DNA of 64,000 nt from contig SUXK01000001.1 of NCBI GenBank assembly GCA_015061035.1, forward strand, positions 248,001 to 312,000, read 5' to 3'. Shown here piece after piece: positions 26,424-35,109 of the stretch. A program made the translations under genes and the position numbers. Source of the stretch: Bacteroidales bacterium. GTDB lineage: Bacteria; Bacteroidota; Bacteroidia; Bacteroidales; G3-4614. The stretch's first letter is position 1, and each line of letters starts with the position of its first letter. The notes under the pieces were generated by a model, which saw only the letters and a program-made list of their open reading frames with translations, did no database searches and had not been told where the DNA came from.

Positions 26424-26810
26424 CTAAATAATGAGTTTACCAAAACTTATCAATCGGTGAAAAGAGTTGGTAAATAATGTTTGAGATATATAAGAGGCGT
26501 TTAAGGTAGATATATCCTCCCCTTTATGAATAGGGTTGCCCTCTTCTGTAAATGAAAAGTTGTTTCGGTGATTATTGTTTGCTCTTTTAGAGAAAGAGTT
26601 TTGCCTAAATGTAACCGAAGAGAGTAGTGATTGAGGAGGAAGATAAAACTCCGATTCAAGTTCAGGAGAATCGGTATAGTAAGAATTCAATTCAATAGAT
26701 GCTGTTTTGTCTTCCTTATCTGTTGTAGGGTAAGGCTCCTCAGCATTAACCGCAATAAAAGATATTGCAACTATAAAAATTGAAATAAAATATTTCAGAA
26801 AACTTTTCAC
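26424..26810 (-). CDS. Small exported protein of unknown function
   Basis: 128 residues with a clear signal peptide (1-23, ending in AVNA-EE). The mature protein is acidic then asparagine- and serine-rich, with no recognised domain. A full -33/-7 promoter lies just upstream, which supports a real gene. The 165 bp beyond its stop hold only an imperfect hairpin (about 26368-26400). Confidence 0.6.
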   Translation of the reverse strand: MKSFLKYFISIFIVAISFIAVNAEEPYPTTDKEDKTASIELNSYYTDSPELESEFYLPPQSLLSSVTFRQNSFSKRANNNHRNNFSFTEEGNPIHKGEDISTLNASYISQTLFTNSFHRLISFGKLII

Positions 26811-26843
26811 TACTATTGTTTAATGAACTTTTTTGCTTTATTG

Positions 26844-26874
26844 CAAAGATACGAATATTATGTTATACAACAAA
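26844..26874 (-). promoter_or_regulatory. Promoter of the small exported protein
   Basis: Minus strand TTTG (26871-26874), 19 bases, TATCTTTG (26844-26851), giving a leader of about 27 nt. Confidence 0.68.
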
Positions 26875-26933
26875 CAGGTTTTTGCCTTTAGTTAAAAATA
26901 TAACATATTTTTCTTAAATATTAACAATAAGAA

Positions 26934-26971
26934 AAAGAGTGAGAGGTATACCTCTATTAGCACACCTCTCA
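26934..26971 (-). terminator. Terminator of ndk
   Basis: Arms TGAGAGGT (26940-26947) and ACCTCTCA (26964-26971); on the minus strand the hairpin is followed by CTCTTTTTC. It lies 24 bases beyond the ndk stop. Confidence 0.6.
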
Positions 26972-26994
26972 GTTAAATATTATAAAACTAATTA

Positions 26995-27459
26995 TTAATA
27001 CTCGTCGTTAGCGTATAAGAAATCAAAAGTAGAGAGTTTGTAGTCAAAAATCTCTTCGGGTGCGAAGAATCTTTTTAACTCAATCTCCGCAGTTTCAGGA
27101 GAGTCTGAAGCGTGAACAATGTTCTCTTGGAAACTCATACTGTAATCACCTCTAATAGTACCAGCAGGTGCTTTACGTCCTGTTGTTGGTCCAGTTATAG
27201 TTCTAACAGCCTCAATTGCATCAACACCCTCATAGCAACATACAATTACAGGACATGCCATCATAGAGTCTTTTACTCTTTGGAAGAAAGGTTTACTACT
27301 TAGGTGAGAGTAGTGTTCGCTCAAAATTTCATCGGTAAGTTGTACCATTTTCATTCCGCACAATCTTAAACCTTTGCGTTCAAAACGTGTTGTAACTTCT
27401 CCAATTAAACCTCTTTGTATTGTACAAGGTTTTAAAATAACGAGGGTTTTTTCTAACAT
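26995..27459 (-). CDS. ndk: Nucleoside diphosphate kinase
   Basis: Transfers the gamma-phosphate of ATP to NDPs through a phosphohistidine. The catalytic residue is H116 in ENIVHASDS. Other marks: LVILKPCTIQRGLIGEV at the start, HYSHLSSKPFF, and GPTTGRKAPAGTIRGDY. 154 residues is normal for a hexameric or tetrameric NDK. Single gene with its own terminator. Confidence 0.96.
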   Translation of the reverse strand: MLEKTLVILKPCTIQRGLIGEVTTRFERKGLRLCGMKMVQLTDEILSEHYSHLSSKPFFQRVKDSMMACPVIVCCYEGVDAIEAVRTITGPTTGRKAPAGTIRGDYSMSFQENIVHASDSPETAEIELKRFFAPEEIFDYKLSTFDFLYANDEY

Positions 27460-27610
27460 AATTGTTTATATTTTAGGGTTATATAAAATCAAAAAATGAG
27501 TTTAAAATAAACTTTTTATAAAGATATATACTTATTTTTTAATAAGCAATAATATCTATGAAAATCTTTTATAAATAACTAATTATCCACCTTTTTTGAG
27601 TAAAACCCCA

Positions 27611-27643
27611 AAAAAACTGTGTTGAAAATCATCAACACAGTTT
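27611..27643 (-). terminator. Terminator after the pRiA4b-type gene
   Basis: AAACTGTGTTGA (27614-27625) and TCAACACAGTTT (27632-27643), a 12-bp stem with a 6-nt loop, followed on the minus strand by seven T residues. It is 108 bases beyond the stop codon. Confidence 0.7.
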
Positions 27644-27750
27644 CTGTATAAATTTTAGTAATTGTTCTTTTTCTTAAAGAGATGCAAGATATATAACCAA
27701 ACAGCAAAAGACTCTCGTTGACGTTAATTGTAAATCTTGCATTATTACTC

Positions 27751-28308
27751 TTAGTAACCTCCGTTCTCCTCCGAGAAGTCCATGTCGCTGAAGCCTTCAG
27801 TATCTAATTCATCGGGGTTGTAGCCATTTTCAATGCCGTAGTCATCTTCGTCTATATCAATTGATGAAGTTGCTGCAAATTTTTTATCCATCTCCTCAAT
27901 TGACATAACTTGTTTGGGAGCATTGCCTTTGGCTTTTGTACACAATGGGTCTAACAAATTTTTACCCAATTCAATCTCTCTCAACTCCATAAAGAACGAA
28001 CGGTCAGCCATCATATCAAATACGAAAAGCGCGCGTTGGTGTTCCTCCTCAATCAATTCACTCAATCTGGTATCTTCCATCAACCAAACATCTTCATCAG
28101 ACGATGAGTCCATCTCAATAAGAGTAACCTCTTCTCTCTTTTCCCAGTTATCTTCGCAGATAAAGAAAGAGGTTAGTTGGTCTTTTGTGTAATTTACCGA
28201 TTCCAAAATTGCGTCATTTAACTCCAAGAATGTTGCTTCAGAGTCAATGCAAATTTCGCGTGAAAAGGTTTCTACCTCATCTGAAAGTAATAAAAACTTG
28301 TATATCAT
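27751..28308 (-). CDS. Plasmid pRiA4b ORF-3-like protein
   Basis: 185 residues. The first 125 match the pRiA4b ORF-3 domain pattern: MIYKFLLLSDEVETFSREICI at the start, TFLELNDAILESVNYTKDQLTSFF, WEKREEVTLIEM, and DTRLSELIEEEHQRALFVFDMMADRSFFMEL. The C-terminal 55 residues are very acidic (DIDEDDYGIENG...DMDFSEENGGY). The family is common in Bacteroidales chromosomes and is sometimes labelled as an IS1096 passenger, but no transposase is present here. Function unknown. It sits downstream of the lipid A genes with its own promoter-like element. Confidence 0.78.
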   Translation of the reverse strand: MIYKFLLLSDEVETFSREICIDSEATFLELNDAILESVNYTKDQLTSFFICEDNWEKREEVTLIEMDSSSDEDVWLMEDTRLSELIEEEHQRALFVFDMMADRSFFMELREIELGKNLLDPLCTKAKGNAPKQVMSIEEMDKKFAATSSIDIDEDDYGIENGYNPDELDTEGFSDMDFSEENGGY

Positions 28309-28348
28309 AAATATAAAATTTAATCTTCTTTCCTTCTTAATTCTAAGA

Positions 28349-28356
28349 CAAAGTTA
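28349..28356 (-). promoter_or_regulatory. -7 element of the pRiA4b-type gene
   Basis: TAACTTTG on the minus strand with ATTG (one change from TTTG) 18 bases upstream; about 41 bases before the ATG. Confidence 0.5.
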
Positions 28357-28408
28357 TGTAATACCTATTAAATAGACAATACATTTAATAAAAAAATATT
28401 CTTAATTT

Positions 28409-29182
28409 TTATTTCCCTTTGACAATACCTCTGTCAGAAGATTTTATGAATTCAACAATAACTCTTTTCTCTTCTGAGTCGGCTACTTCAGCCTCAATTT
28501 TATTCAAAGCCTCAGTGATGTTTAGTCCCGAATTAAACAGAATTCTATAAATATTTTGAATTTCCTCTATTTGCTCTGCTGAAAAACCTCTACGTCTCAA
28601 TCCAATTAGGTTTATACCAGCAAATACGGTAGGTATTCGTCCCACAACTGCGTATGGAGGTACATCCTTGTTTATGTGGCTTCCTCCTTGAATCATTACA
28701 TGAGAACCAATTTTAGAGAATTGGTGCATTAGAGTTCCTCCTCCAATTGTAGCAAAGTCATCAATCTCAACTTCTCCAGCAATTTGCGAAGCATTAGAAA
28801 TAATTATATTGTTTTTTAAAATACAATCGTGAGCAATATGAGAGTATGCCATAATAAGACAGTTGTTTCCAACAACAGTCTTTCCTCTTGATGCAGTACC
28901 TCTGTTAACGGTAACAAACTCTCTGATTGTTGTGTTATCTCCAATCTCTGCGGTACTATACTCTCCTCTGAATTTAAGGTCTTGAGGCTCTCCTGCAATA
29001 ATGGCACCTGAACATATATGACAATTCTTTCCAATACGAGAACCTTTTAATATGCATGCATTAGCATCAATTCTTGTACCATCACCAATTACAACGTCCT
29101 CTTCAATAGTTACAAAAGGACCAATAACAACATCTTTGCCTATTTGGGCATTTGGGTGTATCAAAGCAAGTGTTTGTTGCAT
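28409..29182 (-). CDS. lpxA: UDP-N-acetylglucosamine acyltransferase
   Basis: First enzyme of lipid A synthesis: adds a 3-hydroxyacyl chain from ACP to UDP-GlcNAc. 257 residues; left-handed beta-helix of hexapeptide repeats over 1-185 (IGKDVVIGPFVTIEEDVVIGDG...), then the helical LpxA C-terminus (GINLIGLRRRGFSAEQIEEI). The catalytic histidine is in the segment around HIAHDCIL. 14 bp downstream of lpxC/fabZ and clearly co-transcribed with it. Confidence 0.96.
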   Translation of the reverse strand: MQQTLALIHPNAQIGKDVVIGPFVTIEEDVVIGDGTRIDANACILKGSRIGKNCHICSGAIIAGEPQDLKFRGEYSTAEIGDNTTIREFVTVNRGTASRGKTVVGNNCLIMAYSHIAHDCILKNNIIISNASQIAGEVEIDDFATIGGGTLMHQFSKIGSHVMIQGGSHINKDVPPYAVVGRIPTVFAGINLIGLRRRGFSAEQIEEIQNIYRILFNSGLNITEALNKIEAEVADSEEKRVIVEFIKSSDRGIVKGK

Positions 29183-29196
29183 ATCTTATATATCTA

Positions 29197-30579
29197 TTAT
29201 TTGTTTTTTACTATTTGAGCCAAAAATTCAGCCTCTGTTGCAATTTTATCTCCTACAAAAACATATCCCTTCATTGAAGCACAACCTCTTCTTAACTCTG
29301 TCATAAACGACACGTGGAATATGGCAGTATCTCCTGGAACAACTTTTTGTCTGAACTTAACATTGTTTATAGTCAAGAAATATGTCGAATATGCTTCAGG
29401 ATCTTCAACGGTGTTTAGTACTAATAATCCACCAGTTTGAGCCATTGCCTCAACTAATAGAACTCCGGGAACAACAGGCTCTTGAGGGAAGTGGCCTTGG
29501 AAGAAAGGCTCATTTGCAGTAAAGTTTTTAATACCTACAATTGCCTTCTCATCCATGTTGATGATTTTATCAACCAATAGCATAGGGTAGCGGTGAGGTA
29601 ATAACTCTTTAATCTTGTTTACATCCATCAAAGGAGGATTGTTGGGATTGTAGTTAGGAGCCTGTATCTCTTGTTTTTTGATGTCTTTACGAATTGCTCT
29701 TGCAAGTTTGTTGTTTATTCCATGTCCTGAGCGAGTAGCAATAACTCTACCTTTGATAGGTCTGCCAATTAAAGCGAGGTCACCCATAAGGTCAAGAAGT
29801 TTATGTCTTGCAGGTTCGTTATCAAACACCAAAGGTTTGTTATTTATATAACCAAGTTCCAAAGAGTTTTTCTTTTGTGTTCCCATAAGGTCTGACAAAC
29901 GATCCAACTCCTCTTGCGACATCTCTTGGTCATATATAACAATGGCGTTATCAAGGTCTCCTCCTTTAATTAACCCCGCCTTTAAAAGAGGTTCAATCTC
30001 TCTTACAAAAACAAAAGTTCTGCTTGCTGCAATCTCTTCTTTAAATTTTGCCATATCCTCAAGTGTGGCAAACTGATTACTCAAAACAGGTGAGTTAAAA
30101 CTAATTAGAGTGTTGATGCTGAAGTTTTCATCTGGAAGAATGATAAGTGAAGCACCACTCTCTTCATCTTTAACCTCTATTTTATTTTTAACTACATAAA
30201 AATCTTGCTCAGCATTTAACTCTTCAATTCCTACACGTTCAATCTCTTCGGCATAACGAATTGCGCTACCATCAAGAATAGGAAATTCAGGAGCGTTAAC
30301 CTCTATTAAACAGTTGGTAATGCCGTATGCGTATAGTGCAGCCATACCATGTTCTATGGTGCTGACAGTTACATCGCCTTTTTTTACAACGGTACCGCGT
30401 TGTGTTTGACACACAGCCTCAGCAACTGCATCAATTATAGGCTCTCCTTCAATATCAACACGTTTTATCTTGTATCCGAAGTTTTCGGGAGCAGGGTTAA
30501 AAGTTACAGTAATGTCAAGTCCTGTATGTAAACCCTTGCCACTTAACGAGAAACTCTCTTTTAAACTTTTTTGTTTCAT
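29197..30579 (-). CDS. lpxC/fabZ: Fused LpxC deacetylase / FabZ dehydratase
   Basis: Bifunctional 460-residue protein typical of Bacteroidota. LpxC part (1-300) deacetylates UDP-3-O-acyl-GlcNAc; zinc-binding and catalytic segments [26 protein letters not shown] and [10 protein letters not shown] are present. FabZ part (from about 315) dehydrates 3-hydroxyacyl-ACP: [14 protein letters not shown] with the catalytic His, and [23 protein letters not shown] with the catalytic Glu. I place the start at the ATG at 30579 ([20 protein letters not shown]), which matches the family N-terminus; the open frame runs 14 codons further up to 30621. Confidence 0.95.
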   Translation of the reverse strand: MKQKSLKESFSLSGKGLHTGLDITVTFNPAPENFGYKIKRVDIEGEPIIDAVAEAVCQTQRGTVVKKGDVTVSTIEHGMAALYAYGITNCLIEVNAPEFPILDGSAIRYAEEIERVGIEELNAEQDFYVVKNKIEVKDEESGASLIILPDENFSINTLISFNSPVLSNQFATLEDMAKFKEEIAASRTFVFVREIEPLLKAGLIKGGDLDNAIVIYDQEMSQEELDRLSDLMGTQKKNSLELGYINNKPLVFDNEPARHKLLDLMGDLALIGRPIKGRVIATRSGHGINNKLARAIRKDIKKQEIQAPNYNPNNPPLMDVNKIKELLPHRYPMLLVDKIINMDEKAIVGIKNFTANEPFFQGHFPQEPVVPGVLLVEAMAQTGGLLVLNTVEDPEAYSTYFLTINNVKFRQKVVPGDTAIFHVSFMTELRRGCASMKGYVFVGDKIATEAEFLAQIVKNK

Positions 30580-30709
30580 AGTTTTAAATTTTGTGATAAA
30601 CACCTCTGCAAATAAACTCAAATATTTTTTACAAAAAAAGTTTTTTCTAAAAAAATATATGAAAAGATTAAATCTTTTTTAAGGTGTTTGTTTTTTTGAT
30701 TATTATATC

Positions 30710-31756
30710 TTACTTATCAGATATTTGTGATTTAAGGTGTTCTATCTCTTTTTGTAACTCTTTTATAGTTGCATTAATTTCGGGTAAACGTTTTGTTAAT
30801 ACCACTTGTCGGGCAAACTCTTTAGCAGGAACAGCAGGGTAACCTAATAGATTTGAATTTGATTCAACACTGTTTGGAATACCTGATTGCGCTCCAATAT
30901 TAACTCTATCTCCAATGGTTATGTGTCCAGCAAATCCTACTTGTCCGCCAATCATACATTGTTTGCCTACTTTAGTTGAACCAGCAACACCAACTTGTGC
31001 CGCCATAACAGTACTTTCGCCAATCTCAACATTGTGAGCAACCTGAATAAGATTATCCAATTTTGCACCTCTTCTTATAATAGTAGAACCCATTGTTGCT
31101 CTATCTATTGTAGTGTTTGCCCCAATCTCAACATTATCTTCCACAACAACGTTGCCTATTTGAGCAATCTTCATGTATTCTCCATTTTGTGGAGCAAAGC
31201 CAAACCCGTCGCTACCAATAACGCAACCAGCGTGTATTATAACGTTGTTTCCAATTTCGCAGTTGTGGTAAATCTTAACCCCGGGATATATAATACAATT
31301 TGTTCCAATTTTTACATTATCACCAATGTAGCATTGAGGATAAATTTTGCTATTGCTGCCAACTGAAGCATTGTTTGATATGTAAGAGAATGCACCTATG
31401 TAAAGATTTTCTCCAAGGGTTGCACTATCTGCAACAAAAACATTCTCTTCAATACCGCTCTTTTGGGGTCGGGTTGCTTGATCAACCATATTTAATAAAA
31501 GAGCCAGACATGCATATGGGTCATCAACCTTAATGAGAGTTGTCTTGACCTCTTGCTCTGGAATAAAATCTCTTCTGACTAAAACTGCACTTGCTTCGGT
31601 AGTGTAAATGCAGTGTGTGTATTTGCTATTTGCAAGAAACGACAAAGTCCCAGCTTTGCCATCATCTATTTTTGAAAGGTTGTTTACTTTAATAGAGGCA
31701 TCGCCAACAATTTCTCCATGTAGGAACGATGCAATTTGTTCAACTGAAAATTCCAT
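30710..31756 (-). CDS. lpxD: UDP-3-O-(3-hydroxyacyl)glucosamine N-acyltransferase
   Basis: Third step of lipid A synthesis. 348 residues: N-terminal uridine-binding domain (1-100, [24 protein letters not shown]), a left-handed beta-helix of hexapeptide repeats (105-310), and a C-terminal helix ([18 protein letters not shown]) as in trimeric LpxD. The active-site His is in [12 protein letters not shown]. First gene of lpxD-lpxC/fabZ-lpxA; the gap to lpxC/fabZ is about 130 bp. Confidence 0.95.
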   Translation of the reverse strand: MEFSVEQIASFLHGEIVGDASIKVNNLSKIDDGKAGTLSFLANSKYTHCIYTTEASAVLVRRDFIPEQEVKTTLIKVDDPYACLALLLNMVDQATRPQKSGIEENVFVADSATLGENLYIGAFSYISNNASVGSNSKIYPQCYIGDNVKIGTNCIIYPGVKIYHNCEIGNNVIIHAGCVIGSDGFGFAPQNGEYMKIAQIGNVVVEDNVEIGANTTIDRATMGSTIIRRGAKLDNLIQVAHNVEIGESTVMAAQVGVAGSTKVGKQCMIGGQVGFAGHITIGDRVNIGAQSGIPNSVESNSNLLGYPAVPAKEFARQVVLTKRLPEINATIKELQKEIEHLKSQISDK

Positions 31757-31787
31757 AATAAATATTTTATGTAAAACCTCGTATTAT

Positions 31788-31817
31788 TAAAGGTAAAAAT
31801 AATTATATTTCTGCAAA
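31788..31817 (-). promoter_or_regulatory. Probable lpxD promoter
   Basis: Minus strand TTTG (31814-31817), 18 bases, TACCTTTA (31788-31795), one mismatch in the -7 element. Confidence 0.45.
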
Positions 31818-31908
31818 TTTCGTAAAAAAATTTTATATACTCCAATATTATTATACACTAAATTTGCCAATGTGAGAATAAATTGCCTGTTTTTCAGAAA
31901 AACTATCC

Positions 31909-32014
31909 AAAATCAGAACATGTTTGAGTCTGTAAAATTATAGTTGTATGTTATTTTATTTAGTAGATTAACAAAAATAATTTAACAATTTAACATTTGT
32001 TATGTTCTGATTTT
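31909..32014. repeat. 13-bp inverted repeat, 80-bp spacer
   Basis: AAAATCAGAACAT (31909-31921) and ATGTTCTGATTTT (32002-32014), perfect. The right arm runs into the -33 element of the downstream operon, so it may be an operator pair or form a large loop in RNA. Confidence 0.55.
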
Positions 32015-32093
32015 GTGTGTATAAATATATAATGTATTATAATTGCAAAAGTTTTTTTTAATTTTATGATTAACTGATAATACTCCATAAAAA

Positions 32094-35000
32094 ATGAAAA
32101 AATTGACAACTCTATTTCTATTATTCTTGATGTTAATGTTACAGAGTGTGGCAAATGCAACGGGAAAATTTTATGACCCATATATGCCCGAACCCTTACC
32201 AGAAAATGCACCTGAATGGATGAAAGCCATTGCCGAAAATCCATCGGGAGTAAACTTCTACGAAATGCAAGAAAAATATCAAGAGTGGACTGCAGGAGAT
32301 GTTGATGTTCGTGTAAGAATAGTGGAGAATAAACAAGTTGTAAACTTTTACAGAAGATGGATGAGTGCATATCGCGGTTATGTCTCTTCTGATGGAACAA
32401 TTAAACTTCCCACAATGGCAGAGTATAAAGCATATGTTGATGCAATAAACTCTTCTTCAAAGGCAACAAAAAACCTATTAAAGAGTGAATTACAACAACC
32501 CATCTGGCGAAATATAGGACCAAATAAAACTTATACCAATAAAAATGGAGAGTTAAAACAAAAAGACTCTCAAGTATGTGTTTATCGTATAGCCGTAAGT
32601 ATGACCGATAGTGCAACACTATATTGTGGAACTGAGAGTGGTGTTGTATTTAAAACAACTGACAAAGGAGAAACATGGCAACCATGTGCGCCTCAACACT
32701 ATTTTGGAGGTCCAATCTTTAGTATAGCCATTGACCCTGTTGATAAAAATATAGTTTATGTTGGCGGAGGTCCATGGCTGTGGAAAACAATTGACGGAGG
32801 GGAGAGTTGGACTCGTTGTAAAGATATTGATAGCAGAGTAAACTCAATAAAAATAAGCCCTAATAATAGACAAAAAATAACACTTGCCGTAGGAGATAGA
32901 GATAATACTCAGGGTAATGGATTCTATATCTCAGATGATGGCGGAGAAAATTTTTATTGCACATTACAGGGAGTATGTTTTGACCACGAACTACAACCTC
33001 GCAATCCAAATAGGATATATTTAATAAAAAGAGATTATCCTGGTGTATGGGCATCATTCTATTATTCAACCGATGGTGGATATAGTTGGAATAAGTCTCC
33101 TTTACATTCAAGTTTTACAATATGCGGTAGATTGGCTGTCAGTGAAGCAGAGGGTGGAGAAGATTATGTATATGCACTTGTTACATCTGATATATATGGA
33201 TATGATAGCGGTCCAATAGGAGGGAAAGGCGAACCTGCAATTCTTGTGTCAAAAGATGCAGGATTAACATGGGAAGACAAAACTATATATGATGGTTGGG
33301 GTACATTCTCTCCAGTTATGGATACTTCAGGCGGACAAGGATATTTTGATATGATGGTTGGGGCATCGGCAAGTGATCCCAAATTAGTTCTGTTTGGTTT
33401 AACATCTTTATATCGTTCCACAGAAGAGGGTAAAACCGATTTTAGAGATGGAGGTATAGGCGGTTATCAACGATCTGATTGGATGCATTGTGACATTCAA
33501 GATATAGCCGTACATCCATGTGGCGATACGTGGATATGTAACGATGGAGGTATAAAATATTCATCTGATTTCTTTGAAACAAAAGGGGAGGACAGATATT
33601 TCGGAATATACGCTTCAGATTATCAAGGTCTTGGAGTGGGATGGAATGAAGATGTAATGGCGGCAGGACGTTGGCATAATGGCGATGTAGTTCACGCAAA
33701 GAGTTATGGCGAAGGAAACTCGCTACATGTGGGGGGCGTTGAAATAGCAACAGGTTATGTAATGTTGAGTAATCCATGGAAGGTATATTTTACCGATGCA
33801 GGAACAAGAGTAGTATCACCAACAATGGGCGGCGTAATTGAGGATGATTATAAAACGTGGTTTTCAGAAATAAAGCCCTATGAGGCATTGCGAATAAATG
33901 GTAAAATTGCAACCGATCCAAGATATGCCCTGAAAGTTTTTATTCAAGATATGACAAATCCCTATGAAGGATATTTGTCAAGGGATGAGGGAGCATCGTT
34001 TGAAAAAGTATTTGATAGTGAAGGTGAAAATTTTTACGATTATGAGTATGCTCGTAGTAATCCCAATAGAGTATATATAATAGGAGATTGGCATATGTGG
34101 CGTTCCGATGATGGTGGGGTAACATTTAATCAACTATTATCCCAACCATTCCCAGAACTTAATATGTACACATATTTTACAAAAGTTGTAGTTGATCCTA
34201 ATGATGCTGACCACATATTGGCAATATGCTGTAATTATACGGGAAAAGTAGTAGAGAGTTTCAACGGAGGAGAGAGTTGGCAACAATATAACCTTGCAAA
34301 CCTGTCAGACAAAAAAGTACATCAAATAATACTTGTAGGAGATGAGTATGAGAGTACATATGTAACTTCTTATGAAGGAGCAACCGTCTGGTTTAAAGAT
34401 AATACAATGACCAATTTTATAGATTATTCAACAGGGTTGCCGCCCGGAGCAAGAATTTCAAAAGTGGTGCCATTCTATAAAGACGCCGTTTTGCGTATGG
34501 CAACCGATCAAGGACTATGGGAAGCACCACTCTATCATCAAGAGTTTAAGGCGGTACCACAACCAATTGCATTGAATCTTGGCAGTGGTGACTTAACATT
34601 AACACCTCAAAAACAAGTTCAATTTGATAGTTATAGTATTGTAAAACAAGATGAAAGTACAAGATGGCAATGGAGTTTCTCTCCGCAACCACAGTGGGTG
34701 AGTGATGCAACAATACGTAATCCTAAAGTAATATTTGGCAAAGGCGGAAGTTATGATGTAACTCTTACGATAACAAACTCGGCAGGAACATCAACACGCA
34801 CAATAAAAGATATGATTGTTATAGACTCTCCCGACTCAGTTGAGGAGAACGAGTTGTTGGGAGAGGTAGGAGTTTTGAATCCAGTTGTAGTAAACGGAGA
34901 GAGTTTACAGTTTGTGACATCAGGATTGAGAGAAGCCTCTATAATAACAATTCACAACACAAAAGGTCAACTAATGCACACACAACAAGTGGAGGCAGAA

Positions 35001-35105
35001 GAGGGCAGAGTAGAGATAGAACTCCCCAATCTGTCAGCAGGAGTATATATATATTCAATAAAAACAGCAACTCAAAAATTCTTTGGAAAATTTGTAAAAA
35101 AATAG
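32094..35105 (+). CDS. T9SS-exported giant beta-propeller protein (sortilin/BNR-like) with PKD and sorting domains
   Basis: 1003 residues. Signal peptide 1-22 (ending ANA). A family-specific N-terminal region (about 25-150) precedes a long array of BNR/VPS10-type blades, recognisable by repeats such as VFKTTDKGETWQPC, LWKTIDGGESWTRC, FYISDDGGENF, YYSTDGGYSWN, LVSKDAGLTWED, MWRSDDGGVTF and ESFNGGESWQQ. A PKD-like domain (about 845-910) and a T9SS type A sorting domain (last 75: TIHNTKGQLMHTQQ...SAGVYIYSIKTATQKFFGKFVKK) follow. Exported through the outer membrane by T9SS. It could be a glycoside hydrolase or an adhesive propeller; I see no catalytic signature that decides. Four bp before its paralogue. 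Confidence 0.86.
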   Translation: MKKLTTLFLLFLMLMLQSVANATGKFYDPYMPEPLPENAPEWMKAIAENPSGVNFYEMQEKYQEWTAGDVDVRVRIVENKQVVNFYRRWMSAYRGYVSSDGTIKLPTMAEYKAYVDAINSSSKATKNLLKSELQQPIWRNIGPNKTYTNKNGELKQKDSQVCVYRIAVSMTDSATLYCGTESGVVFKTTDKGETWQPCAPQHYFGGPIFSIAIDPVDKNIVYVGGGPWLWKTIDGGESWTRCKDIDSRVNSIKISPNNRQKITLAVGDRDNTQGNGFYISDDGGENFYCTLQGVCFDHELQPRNPNRIYLIKRDYPGVWASFYYSTDGGYSWNKSPLHSSFTICGRLAVSEAEGGEDYVYALVTSDIYGYDSGPIGGKGEPAILVSKDAGLTWEDKTIYDGWGTFSPVMDTSGGQGYFDMMVGASASDPKLVLFGLTSLYRSTEEGKTDFRDGGIGGYQRSDWMHCDIQDIAVHPCGDTWICNDGGIKYSSDFFETKGEDRYFGIYASDYQGLGVGWNEDVMAAGRWHNGDVVHAKSYGEGNSLHVGGVEIATGYVMLSNPWKVYFTDAGTRVVSPTMGGVIEDDYKTWFSEIKPYEALRINGKIATDPRYALKVFIQDMTNPYEGYLSRDEGASFEKVFDSEGENFYDYEYARSNPNRVYIIGDWHMWRSDDGGVTFNQLLSQPFPELNMYTYFTKVVVDPNDADHILAICCNYTGKVVESFNGGESWQQYNLANLSDKKVHQIILVGDEYESTYVTSYEGATVWFKDNTMTNFIDYSTGLPPGARISKVVPFYKDAVLRMATDQGLWEAPLYHQEFKAVPQPIALNLGSGDLTLTPQKQVQFDSYSIVKQDESTRWQWSFSPQPQWVSDATIRNPKVIFGKGGSYDVTLTITNSAGTSTRTIKDMIVIDSPDSVEENELLGEVGVLNPVVVNGESLQFVTSGLREASIITIHNTKGQLMHTQQVEAEEGRVEIELPNLSAGVYIYSIKTATQKFFGKFVKK

Positions 35106-35109
35106 AAAT

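Larger units (their letters stand above)
31757..32093. other. Divergent intergenic region between lpxD and the T9SS operon
   Basis: 337 bp, AT-rich, without a gene. It holds a probable lpxD promoter (31788-31817), a 13-bp perfect inverted repeat (31909-31921 and 32002-32014), and a weak promoter for the operon at 32094 (TTTG 32012-32015, TATAATTG 32038-32045). Confidence 0.55.

Noticed and set aside
27751-28308. pRiA4b-type gene as part of a mobile element
   Set aside because: No transposase, terminal repeats or target duplication nearby; such genes are ordinary in Bacteroidales chromosomes.
30579-30621. Longer N-terminus of LpxC-FabZ
   Set aside because: The 14 extra residues have no match to the family start; [12 protein letters not shown] at 30579 fits.
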